NCBI GenBank assembly: GCA_021202245.1
Contig: JAJQDK010000123.1
Location: forward strand, 1 to 5,727
DNA from: Clostridiales bacterium
Lineage (GTDB): Bacteria > Bacillota > Clostridia > Oscillospirales > Acutalibacteraceae
Length of the DNA: 5,727 nt
Direction: 5' to 3'
The notes beneath the pieces were generated by a model. That model saw nothing but the letters and a program-made list of their open reading frames with translations, did not search any database and was not told the DNA's origin. Of this stretch, positions 1 through 5,315 are shown in pieces. Made by a program: the position numbers and the translations under genes. The first letter of the stretch is position 1, and every line of letters begins with the position of its first letter.

Positions 1-60
1 CTGCGTGCAATAAATTTATACTCCGTATTTTCCTTAAGTTGACGACATTGCTTGAAAAGG
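1..60 (+). repeat. End module of a dispersed repeat (copy A), cut by the window edge
   Basis: Positions 10-43 match 4177-4210 in the same orientation at 30 of 34 bases, sharing an uninterrupted TATTTTCCTTAAGTTGAC core. Diverged copies of the core lie on the opposite strand at 3861-3880 and 3926-3945. In the element at 3916-4230 this module forms the terminal end, next to a CTCCCTC/GAGGGAG hairpin. Copy A is therefore probably the right end of another such element that continues left of the window. The outer end of the module ends in an A/G-rich stretch (AAAAGGG), like the other copies. No coding potential is credible here. Confidence 0.7.
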
Positions 61-64
61 GAAA

Positions 65-79
65 TGTCACGAAGTGACA
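65..79. repeat. Short perfect hairpin between two repeats
   Basis: TGTCAC-GAA-GTGACA gives a 6-bp perfect stem with a 3-nt loop. It sits between repeat copy A and the left arm of the long inverted repeat. Neither strand has a T-tract directly after the stem, so it does not look like an intrinsic terminator. It is probably part of the surrounding repeat DNA. Confidence 0.4.
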
Positions 80-104
80 AAGGGTTTGCCGTTTTCGCAG
101 AAAA

Positions 105-340
105 GATAATATCAGCCCCTACAAGGTTGATAGTAAATATACGCTTGCACACAGCGGTATATGTTCATATAACTATACCGTTTGTATCTGTGGCGAACAC
201 TGTTCGCCGCTACGGACTCACTCCACACTACCCACTAAACGCTAAGCACTAAGCACTACCAACTGACCGCCGCTACGAACGTGTGATAAATTAAGTGATT
301 CATCGCAAAGGAAGCTGCGGCATAATATTTTAACTCAACA
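105..340 (+). repeat. Left arm of a long inverted repeat (236 bp)
   Basis: This stretch is the reverse complement of 5304-5575. The outer block 105-215 matches the reverse complement of 5465-5575 at 104 of 111 bases without gaps. The inner block 265-340 matches the reverse complement of 5304-5380 with 5 mismatches and one single-base indel. Between the blocks lies a heptamer array whose copy number differs between the arms. The arm contains two internal palindromes: 155-180 (CGGTATA and TATACCG ends with a bulge) and 192-208 (GGCGAACA/TGTTCGCC). The arm ends a few bases before the T-tract of the rpe terminator. A 66-codon open frame across it (52-252) is not credible as a gene because it runs through repeat DNA. 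Confidence 0.93.
216..264 (-). repeat. Heptamer tandem array AGTNNNN, 7 units
   Basis: Read on the minus strand, 264 down to 216 divides into seven consecutive 7-bp units. Six begin AGT and one begins AGC. The last four bases vary (for example TGGT, GCTT, GTTT, GGGT, GTGG). The array sits inside the left arm at the same place as the 12-unit array in the right arm. The period of 7 with a fixed trinucleotide and a variable remainder resembles the short tandemly repeated repetitive heptamers known from cyanobacteria and also seen in other bacterial genomes; no function is assigned. Confidence 0.85.
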
Positions 341-347
341 TTCATTC

Positions 348-382
348 AAAAAACAAAGCAGGCGGAGTATTTCCGTCTGCTT
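348..382 (-). terminator. Rho-independent terminator after rpe
   Basis: On the minus strand the transcript would read AAGCAGACGGA, a 5-nt loop, then TCCGCCTGCTT. This is an 11-bp stem with a single A-C mismatch, followed directly by a T-rich tail (TG then six T). It begins about 23 nt beyond the rpe stop codon, so it should end the membrane protein-rpe transcript. The tail runs almost up to the end of the left inverted-repeat arm at 340. Confidence 0.85.
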
Positions 383-405
383 GAGTATGTATACAGATGT
401 ATGGG

Positions 406-1056
406 TTATTTGCACAATGCTTTTAATGATTGTATTGCTTTTGCCGCATCGTTGGCTTTAAATACGGCTGTGCCTGCCACGCAGATGTCAACTCCGGCGG
501 CTGCCGCCTTTGCAATAGTGCCTTCGCCGATTCCGCCGTCAACCTCAACCGGCATATCAATTCCGAGCCTTCTGCACTCGTCCTTGATTTCCTTCACCTT
601 AGGGAGCATATTCTCCATAAAGCTCTGACCGCCGAAGCCGGGCTCAACCGTCATTACAAGCACCAAATCGATTTTGTCAAGATACGGGAACACCGCTTTT
701 GCCGGAGTGTTCGGCTTAATTACCAAGCCGGGCTTAACTCCTCTGCTTCTGATTTTTTCAATCGTTTGCTCGGGGTCGGAGCTGCTTTCAATGTGAAAGG
801 TAATTATATCCGCGCCGGCATCCGAAAAGTCGTCTATATATTTCAGCGGTTCGCTTATCATCAGATGAACGTCAAACGGCTTGTCTGAAAATCCTCTTAC
901 AGCCTTGATTACTGGAGCACCGAAGGTGATGTTCGGAACAAAATGACCGTCCATAACATCAAGGTGCATCCAATCCGCACCCGATTTGTCTATTCGTTTG
1001 ATTTCTTCTCCCATTTTTGAAAAGTCACAGGATAAAAGTGACGGAGCAATTTTCAT
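406..1056 (-). CDS. rpe: Ribulose-phosphate 3-epimerase
   Basis: This TIM-barrel enzyme interconverts D-ribulose 5-phosphate and D-xylulose 5-phosphate in the cytosolic pentose phosphate pathway. Visible family motifs, numbered from the chosen start, are APSLLSCDF (4-12), HLDVMDGHFVPN (31-42), DVHLM (62-66), TVEPGFGGQ (136-144) and VEVDGGI (170-176). The metal/catalytic set H31, D33, H64 and D173 is complete. The product is 216 residues, normal for the family. The frame opens further upstream (1083), but the ATG at 1054-1056 is preferred: an AAGGAAGG Shine-Dalgarno ends 9 nt before it, an intermediate ATG directly abuts that site, and homologues begin MKIAPS. The gene starts 41 nt after the stop of the membrane-protein gene with no terminator between, so the two are probably co-transcribed. 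In many Firmicutes rpe lies beside rsgA and a Ser/Thr kinase gene (prkC); neither is present here. Confidence 0.97.
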   Translation of the reverse strand: MKIAPSLLSCDFSKMGEEIKRIDKSGADWMHLDVMDGHFVPNITFGAPVIKAVRGFSDKPFDVHLMISEPLKYIDDFSDAGADIITFHIESSSDPEQTIEKIRSRGVKPGLVIKPNTPAKAVFPYLDKIDLVLVMTVEPGFGGQSFMENMLPKVKEIKDECRRLGIDMPVEVDGGIGEGTIAKAAAAGVDICVAGTAVFKANDAAKAIQSLKALCK

Positions 1057-1065
1057 TAAAAACAT

Positions 1066-1074
1066 CCTTCCTTT
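1066..1074 (-). promoter_or_regulatory. Ribosome binding site that fixes the rpe start
   Basis: The minus strand reads AAAGGAAGG here. The ATG at 1063-1065 touches this site directly and cannot be used efficiently. The ATG at 1054-1056 has a 9-nt spacer. This selects the shorter 216-residue product over the 225-residue frame. Confidence 0.8.
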
Positions 1075-1097
1075 ATATTCCAATCAAACCGGCAGGG

Positions 1098-3824
1098 TCA
1101 GTCCTTTTGCAGCGCAGGCGCCGCTATGGTTGCTATTGACCAAAACAGGACGTATATCAGCACCTCAAGCGAGCCCATTACGCCCACTCCGGCATACAGC
1201 GAGAGCGTTGCCGAGAGCAGAATACCGAGAATTGCCGCAATAAGCTGAATGACAATAGCCAGGGAAATGTTATGAGTGATTTTTACACAGCCCGATACCG
1301 CACGGGAGAGGGAAGAGGTTTTGCCGCCCGTAATAAGGTATGACCTTGAGCTTTCCTCCCTGACCGACTGAGTTTCCTTGAGCACGCTGCCGAGCCCTGT
1401 GGGCAGCACTCTTATGCTGCGGTAGAACAAATCGTACAGCTTTGCTACGAGGTCGTTTGTTATATTGAAATCCGTTGTCCTGATTAAAAAGCTTATGCCG
1501 TTGGTTTCCGCACGCTGCATTTCGGACTTAAGCTCGGCGTCCGCGCGGTAGCGGGTAACAAACATTGCAATAAGTCTGCCCGCTCTTGAAAGATATGTAA
1601 CCTGCTTGCCCTCGGAGGTGTATTTTTCCTCATATTCTATACGGGGAGCCTCCACGTTGTATTTAGCCATAAGGTCACGGGAGCCCACGAGTATTCGCTC
1701 GCTGTTAATCCAGCCCACAAGCCCCATATTATCCTCATACAGCACGCTTTCAACCTCGGGGAGCGTTTCGTCCGTTTCGGCTACAACGCTGTCAAATACG
1801 TTTGCAATCGGGTTTTGCGCTTCTTTCAAAATTGCTATTCCGCAAAGCAGGGACTCGTCCACATTGTAGTCCTCATAGGTTTTTATTCCCTCAAGAGTAA
1901 TCGAGTCACGGGGGAAAAGCTCGTTTGCGTCAAGCATAATTGCGGTGCTGTCGCCGAATTGCTTGATAGACGGATAGCCGGCAAGCATAGCGCCGAACGA
2001 AAGGCATTTTTTGCATAGCTTGCGAATGGGTATATTGACCGCAAGCAGAGTTGCTGCGGGAATTGAAACGGCTGCCATAAGCGCAAAGGTGTTGATTGCA
2101 TCGGCAAAGGAAATTTTTGCTGCGCCGTATATAACGGCAATTATAATTGAAGCGACGGTTGTAACGGGCGCAAGCTTAGAAGCAAGGTCCTCGCTGGGGT
2201 CGGGAGCATAGGAAATTTTGAGAAAATTTGAGGGGAAGCCCGTTTTGTGCTGATAGGCTATGATAGGCTTTTCGGCTGCGGTTCCGCTCATCATCTGAGC
2301 TGCGACCGATTCGTTGTTGTAGATTTTGGCGGCATATTTTTGTCCCTTTGACGAAACAAAACGGAAATTGTCCTTGACCCTCAGCACCATAATCAGCTTG
2401 CCTATATTGTTTGCAAAAAACGCAATCAGAGTTATAACGCAAAAGTAGTTTACATTAAAGCTTGTTATATCGCCCAAGCAGAAAAAGGAAACTATGGTTT
2501 GCAGCATGGAGGCTATGCCGCTGACGGCAACGGCGGTGTCGGAATTGCCCTTGAGGCGGATAAGGGGAGAAAGTCCGCCTGCCATAGCAACACGGTTTAT
2601 AAAGAGCGAAAAGCCCATCAGTACAAAATTAAGCACCGCATAGGCTACGGGCGCAAATGAAATTACGGAGCAGATAGCCTCGGGGAAAATTCTCGTAACC
2701 ACAGTGAGAACCACCGAAATTGCAGCGATAATTCCCGTGAGCAGGCTCCTCATAAAGAGCTTTCTTATGTTCATATTAAGCTCTGCCATTATGCTCTTTT
2801 CGTCGTCCTCGCCGGTGTAGTCCTCAACGGTCTTGCCGGATTCCTTGCGGGTGTCGCTGTCGTCGGATTCGTCCTTTGAGAAAAATCCCACAACCGCCGA
2901 AACAACCCTTTCCTTTGCCGAGTGGCTGTCGGCGGATTCCTCGTCCTCGTTCTCCTCAGGCTCCGGCTCGGGCTTGATGACGTGAGTTATCACAGAGGGA
3001 TTTTTTGAGTGTATGTATTCCTCGTACTCGTTCTCAAGCACCTCGGAAAACCTTCCTGCCTTTACGTTAAGCAAATCGCGCGGCTTATCGATTTTGTATA
3101 CGGGAACCTTTGCAACTACCTTTTTGACCGGCACGCCGTCGGGTGAATTGTTTATCTTAAACAGCTCCTCATAACGGCTCTTGTTTTCCTCTTTTTTTGC
3201 TTCCTCCTGCTTTATGTATTCCTCGGCGTTAAGGTCAACGTCAATGGAGGAAATGCTTTCAATGTGAGCGTCGTCGTCCTTGAACTGCTCAACCTCATTG
3301 AGCACCTCGTTTGAAAAAAGGGTTTGCCTGTCGTATTCGGGAGTAAGAGTGACAATCTTGTTGTCCTCAACAGCCGCCTGCCTTGCCGCCTCTTCAAGCC
3401 TTGCCCTTTCCTCGGCGGCACGCTCCTCAGCCTTTCTTTTTTTCTCAGCCTTTTTTTCTTGTGCTTTCTTTTCAGCCGCCGCTTTAGCCTCTTCGGGGGT
3501 CATAACCTCCTCATCGCTTCCGTCCATCATCAGAGAAGCCTGCATGGTTGCGGCATTTTTTTCGCCCACAATAGTATTTTTAAAATCAGGAACCTCTTCG
3601 GCGATTTCAACGTCGTCCACGTCGAGCGGACTGTCGTTTTTCAGACGGGGCTTTTTGCTTGCATTGCTGAAAATTTCGTCCATTTTGGGCTTGGCACGAT
3701 ATTTTTGAGCGGTTTTTTCCATTTCCTCCTGGTCGGCAAGGTAATGGGTTTCTTCGAGAATGCTTTCTATTTCAAGCTCTTTTTCGTAGATTTTGCGCTT
3801 TTCTTCGTCTTTATCGTATGACAA
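1098..3824 (-). CDS. Degenerate P-type ATPase-like membrane protein with long charged N-terminal extension
   Basis: The function is not known. Numbered from the TTG at 3822-3824 (908 residues), residues 1-350 are hydrophilic and probably cytoplasmic, with an Ala/Glu/Lys/Arg-rich likely coiled coil at 109-150 and an acidic PEPEPEENEDEE stretch near 286-297. Then come about four membrane segments (358-380, 384-410, 430-450, 458-481), a short 68-residue loop, two segments (550-570, 574-600), a large soluble domain (601-850) and two final segments (852-877, 881-902). This is the 8-helix plan of P1B ATPases. The signature sites are present by position but altered: CPC is IPA (588-590); DKTGTLT is DANELFP with Asp631 kept; the HP motif is NP (671-672); the nucleotide-site G-x-G region is GLVG (701-704); TGD is TTD (783-785); GDGxND is TGGKTS (about 832-837). 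No TGE motif is seen in the reduced actuator loop. I infer a catalytically dead paralogue with a scaffold, sensor or regulatory role. A GTG start at 3831-3833 (911 residues) is possible. It is probably co-transcribed with rpe. Confidence 0.85.
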   Translation of the reverse strand: MSYDKDEEKRKIYEKELEIESILEETHYLADQEEMEKTAQKYRAKPKMDEIFSNASKKPRLKNDSPLDVDDVEIAEEVPDFKNTIVGEKNAATMQASLMMDGSDEEVMTPEEAKAAAEKKAQEKKAEKKRKAEERAAEERARLEEAARQAAVEDNKIVTLTPEYDRQTLFSNEVLNEVEQFKDDDAHIESISSIDVDLNAEEYIKQEEAKKEENKSRYEELFKINNSPDGVPVKKVVAKVPVYKIDKPRDLLNVKAGRFSEVLENEYEEYIHSKNPSVITHVIKPEPEPEENEDEESADSHSAKERVVSAVVGFFSKDESDDSDTRKESGKTVEDYTGEDDEKSIMAELNMNIRKLFMRSLLTGIIAAISVVLTVVTRIFPEAICSVISFAPVAYAVLNFVLMGFSLFINRVAMAGGLSPLIRLKGNSDTAVAVSGIASMLQTIVSFFCLGDITSFNVNYFCVITLIAFFANNIGKLIMVLRVKDNFRFVSSKGQKYAAKIYNNESVAAQMMSGTAAEKPIIAYQHKTGFPSNFLKISYAPDPSEDLASKLAPVTTVASIIIAVIYGAAKISFADAINTFALMAAVSIPAATLLAVNIPIRKLCKKCLSFGAMLAGYPSIKQFGDSTAIMLDANELFPRDSITLEGIKTYEDYNVDESLLCGIAILKEAQNPIANVFDSVVAETDETLPEVESVLYEDNMGLVGWINSERILVGSRDLMAKYNVEAPRIEYEEKYTSEGKQVTYLSRAGRLIAMFVTRYRADAELKSEMQRAETNGISFLIRTTDFNITNDLVAKLYDLFYRSIRVLPTGLGSVLKETQSVREESSRSYLITGGKTSSLSRAVSGCVKITHNISLAIVIQLIAAILGILLSATLSLYAGVGVMGSLEVLIYVLFWSIATIAAPALQKD

Positions 3825-3832
3825 GACCGACA

Positions 3833-3842
3833 CTCCTTCCTT
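3833..3842 (-). promoter_or_regulatory. Ribosome binding site deciding between GTG and TTG starts
   Basis: The minus strand reads AAGGAAGGAG, then TGTCGGTC, then TTG. The GTG at 3831-3833 overlaps the last G of this site, whereas the TTG at 3822-3824 has an 8-nt spacer. Spacers at the neighbouring genes are 9 nt (rpe) and 7 nt (rlmB), so TTG fits better. The GTG could still be used with the upstream AAAGGA part of the site. Confidence 0.6.
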
Positions 3843-3850
3843 TTGTAATT

Positions 3851-3915
3851 CCTTTTCGGATCAATGTTGTCAATTTAAGAATTAGTGCTTCTTTCGTACC
3901 TCCCTCTGACGAGAG
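3851..3915 (-). repeat. Tandem 65-bp partial copy (C) of the element end
   Basis: Positions 3861-3913 match 3926-3978 at 43 of 53 bases with a constant offset of 65 and no gap. The last 15 bases (CCTCCCTCTGACGAG) are identical. The copy carries the terminal module (a diverged TTAAGTTGAC core on the minus strand, here TTAAATTGAC) and half of the CTCCCTC hairpin, where the following GAGGGAG has decayed to GAGAGTA. It begins about 10 bp upstream of the ribosome binding site of the membrane-protein gene. It is probably a remnant of a nested insertion or a tandem duplication of the element end. Confidence 0.75.
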
Positions 3916-3963
3916 TATTCCCTTATCAATGTCATCAACTTAAAGATTTGTGCCATTTTCGTG

Positions 3964-4012
3964 CCTCCCTCTGACGAGGGAGGTGGCACGCAAAGCGTGA
4001 CGGAGGGAGAGA
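3964..4012 (+). repeat. Double-hairpin palindromic unit, left copy
   Basis: CCTCCCTC (3964-3971) pairs with GAGGGAGG (3976-3983) around TGAC. A second hairpin CACGC-AAA-GCGTG follows (3987-3999), then another GAGGGAG (4003-4009). The CTCCCTC arm can therefore pair with either GAGGGAG, giving two alternative folds. The unit is inverted relative to 4115-4161. Confidence 0.8.
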
Positions 4013-4036
4013 AAACGTAAGATTTTGATGTTGTGT

Positions 4037-4065
4037 ATCATAAAACAGCCGTATATTTCATTAAA
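4037..4065 (-). promoter_or_regulatory. Weak candidate promoter inside the element for the membrane protein-rpe unit
   Basis: The minus strand has TATGAT (4037-4042), a 5 of 6 match to the -10 consensus. The -35 slot at 17-bp spacing (4060-4065) is a poor TTTAAT. If real, the transcript would start near 4030 and carry a leader of about 200 nt through the hairpins. No better promoter is visible between the rlmB stop and the membrane-protein start, so read-through from rlmB is the alternative. Confidence 0.25.
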
Positions 4066-4114
4066 GGAAACGCTTACTATGCTTCGCTTTTGCCGACGTT
4101 TACCGGAAAAGCCT

Positions 4115-4161
4115 TCTCTCCCTCAGTCGACATTCGTCGACAGCTCCCTCGTCAGAGGGAG
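4115..4161 (-). repeat. Double-hairpin palindromic unit, right copy
   Basis: Read on the minus strand this is CTCCCTC-TGAC-GAGGGAG, then an inner hairpin, then GAGGGAGAGA, the same plan as 3964-4012. The inner hairpin is GTCGAC-ATTC-GTCGAC on the plus strand (4126-4141). Its sequence is unlike the CACGC/GCGTG stem of the left copy, yet it is perfectly paired. Confidence 0.8.
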
Positions 4162-4251
4162 CCACGGGATGCAGCAATGAATTTACACACCTTATTTTCC
4201 TTAAGTTGACGGCACACCTTTTCGGATAGGGGCTGCTGAATTTGTTTGTCT

Positions 4252-5001
4252 TTATCTGTCGCCCATAGCCTTATACATCAATATTCCGGCTGCAACCGAG
4301 GCATTTAGAGAATTGATTTTGCCCTTCATGGGCAGCGATACAATTACATCGCATTTTTCACGCACAAGCCGTGATATACCCTTGCCCTCGTTGCCGATTA
4401 CTATTGCGCACGCGCCGGAAAAATCACAGTCTTTGTAATCGGTTCCGTTCATATCCGCTCCGTAAACCCACACGCCGCGCTCCTTGAGCTCGTCAATCAG
4501 GCTTGCGATATTGGTAACACGGGCAACACGCATATATTCCACAGCGCCGGCAGAGGCTTTGCCCACTGTGTAGCTCAGCCCTGCGCTTCTGCGTTTGGGA
4601 ACAATAATTCCGTGAACTCCGGCACATTCCGCCGTGCGGATGACGGCGCCGAGGTTGTGAGGGTCCTCAATCTCGTCAAGAACCACGATAAACGGCGCTT
4701 CGCCGAGCGACTGCGCATATTCAAAAATATCTTCAACGCTTGAGTAATCTCTGACTGCCGCAAAGGCGACAATTCCCTGGTGAGCTGCGCCGCCGCTTAT
4801 GTAATCAAGCTTGGTGCGGTCAGCCTCCTTTATCGGGATTTGCTTTTCACGAGCCTTGGCAAGTATGCCCACGACTGCGCCGCTTTTTTCTCCGCGGGCA
4901 ACCAAAATTTTGTCAATCGGTCTGCCGCTTCTTATGGCTTCGCTCACGGGGTTTCGCCCCGATATTACGTCCGATTTTGCTTCGCTGCGTTTGTTGTCCA
5001 T
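4252..5001 (-). CDS. rlmB: 23S rRNA 2'-O-ribose methyltransferase, RlmB/TrmH (SpoU) family
   Basis: The product methylates a ribose 2'-OH of rRNA using S-adenosylmethionine. E. coli RlmB acts on G2251 of 23S rRNA; the exact target here is inferred. It has 249 residues, usual for the family. An N-terminal substrate-binding domain (about 11-83) opens with VISGRNPVSEAI. The C-terminal knotted SPOUT domain carries motif 1 DPHNLGAVIRTAECAG (113-128, with N116 and R122), motif 2 IGNEGKGI (202-209) and motif 3 LPMKGKINSLNASVAAGIL (223-241), which together form the cofactor site in the trefoil knot. All look intact. The ATG is preceded by AGAGGA with a 7-nt spacer. An extended -10 promoter lies about 130 bp upstream. 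In many Firmicutes this gene follows cysS and mrnC; here it stands alone behind its own promoter. No intrinsic terminator follows before the repeat element. Confidence 0.95.
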   Translation of the reverse strand: MDNKRSEAKSDVISGRNPVSEAIRSGRPIDKILVARGEKSGAVVGILAKAREKQIPIKEADRTKLDYISGGAAHQGIVAFAAVRDYSSVEDIFEYAQSLGEAPFIVVLDEIEDPHNLGAVIRTAECAGVHGIIVPKRRSAGLSYTVGKASAGAVEYMRVARVTNIASLIDELKERGVWVYGADMNGTDYKDCDFSGACAIVIGNEGKGISRLVREKCDVIVSLPMKGKINSLNASVAAGILMYKAMGDR

Positions 5002-5054
5002 AATAAAATCCTCTGATTTGTCATTTTGATTATTTATTCGAAATAACCTATTCG

Positions 5055-5079
5055 CCGATATTAAGCGAGCTTACATCGG
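5055..5079 (-). promoter_or_regulatory. Leader hairpin 2 upstream of rlmB
   Basis: The minus strand reads CCGAT, then an inner TAAG-CTCG-CTTA, then ATCGG: a 5-bp outer stem and a 4-bp inner stem. It shares two bases with hairpin 1 (5078-5111), so the two complete stems cannot both form. No T-tract follows, so this is not a standard attenuator. Confidence 0.4.
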
Positions 5080-5111
5080 GCTTTGCTCCGAGTAAAACTC
5101 AGGGAAAGCCC
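5078..5111 (-). promoter_or_regulatory. Leader hairpin 1 upstream of rlmB
   Basis: The minus strand reads GGGCTTT, a 2-nt step, CTGAG-TTTTA-CTCGG, a 3-nt step, then AAAGCCC: a 7-bp outer stem and a 5-bp inner stem with one G-T pair. It lies at about +17 to +50 of the transcript predicted from the promoter at 5135-5143. It has no T-tract and matches no riboswitch or T-box that I recognise. It could stabilise or regulate the leader. Confidence 0.45.
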
Positions 5112-5134
5112 CTTGTTTAAATACATTCCTCTTA

Positions 5135-5163
5135 ATTATATCACAAAAATTTAATTTAGGATA
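5135..5163 (-). promoter_or_regulatory. Probable promoter of rlmB (extended -10)
   Basis: The minus strand has TGATATAAT at 5135-5143: a perfect TATAAT -10 preceded by the TGN extension. The -35 slot at 17-bp spacing (5158-5163) reads TATCCT, a poor match, as is common for extended -10 promoters. Transcription would start near 5128, leaving a leader of about 127 nt that contains the two hairpins. The surrounding DNA is AT-rich. Confidence 0.65.
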
Positions 5164-5245
5164 CAGTTTTGTAAAAAAAGAGTTAAAAACATTGAAATCG
5201 GCGCTTTTCCTGCAATGAAAGGATAAATTTTCAACCCCTTCGGGT

Positions 5246-5315
5246 AGTGTTTAGTGAGGAGTTTAGAGTTTTGAGTTTTGAGTTTGGAGTGTTGAGTTTG
5301 GAGTGTTGAGTTAAA
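5246..5315 (+). repeat. Heptamer tandem array AGTNNNN, about 10 units
   Basis: From 5246 the plus strand divides into consecutive 7-bp units that all start AGT: tails GTTT, GAGG, TTAG, TTTG, TTTG, TTGG, GTTG, TTGG, GTTG and finally TAAA. The TTGG/GTTG pair occurs twice, suggesting a 14-bp duplication. The left arm keeps only the final unit and the last bases of the one before (about 330-341), so the array has been gained here or lost there. It straddles the inner boundary of the right arm. Confidence 0.85.

Larger units (their letters stand above)
3916..4230. mobile_element. MITE-like inverted-repeat element without coding capacity
   Basis: The ends are inverted copies of one composite module. 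At the left are a terminal stretch with a diverged (A/G)TTGA core (3926-3945), then CCTCCCTC-TGAC-GAGGGAGG (3964-3983), then an inner hairpin and GAGGGAGAGA (4003-4012). At the right the same order is read on the other strand: TCTCTCCCTC (4115-4124), an inner hairpin, CTCCCTC-GTCA-GAGGGAG (4144-4161), and the terminal module (4174-4213). The central 100 bp (about 4013-4114) has no significant open frame. At roughly 315 bp with no transposase it would need help in trans if mobile. The CTCCCTCTGACGAGGGAG hairpin resembles short palindromic repeats I recall as dispersed in clostridial genomes. No clear target-site duplication is visible. Together with copy C it occupies nearly all of the 418-bp gap between rlmB and the membrane-protein gene. 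Confidence 0.75.

Noticed and set aside
52..252. A 66-codon plus-strand open frame
   Set aside because: It lies across the left inverted-repeat arm and its heptamer array, has no good ribosome site, and the arm recurs in the window as non-coding repeat DNA.
430..888. A 152-codon plus-strand frame opposite rpe
   Set aside because: It is antisense to an intact, highly conserved enzyme gene and shows no recognisable domain.
1057..1083. The longer rpe start adding nine residues
   Set aside because: Its codons cover the ribosome binding site of the downstream ATG, and the extra residues precede the conserved MKIAPS beginning.
3280..3821. Two long plus-strand frames of 142 and 165 codons
   Set aside because: They are antisense to the Ala/Glu/Lys-rich N-terminal region of the membrane protein. 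Their Ser/Leu/Phe-rich composition is what the complement of such codons gives.
3845..3873. A perfect TTGACA on the minus strand (3868-3873) as a -35 site for the membrane-protein gene
   Set aside because: At 17-bp spacing the -10 slot is AATTAC, and the start of transcription would fall inside the ribosome binding site. TTGAC is part of the repeat core.
5235..5246. ACCC-CTTC-GGGT hairpin as a terminator
   Set aside because: The stem is only 4 bp and is not followed by a T-tract on either strand; it lies upstream of the rlmB promoter with no gene ending nearby.
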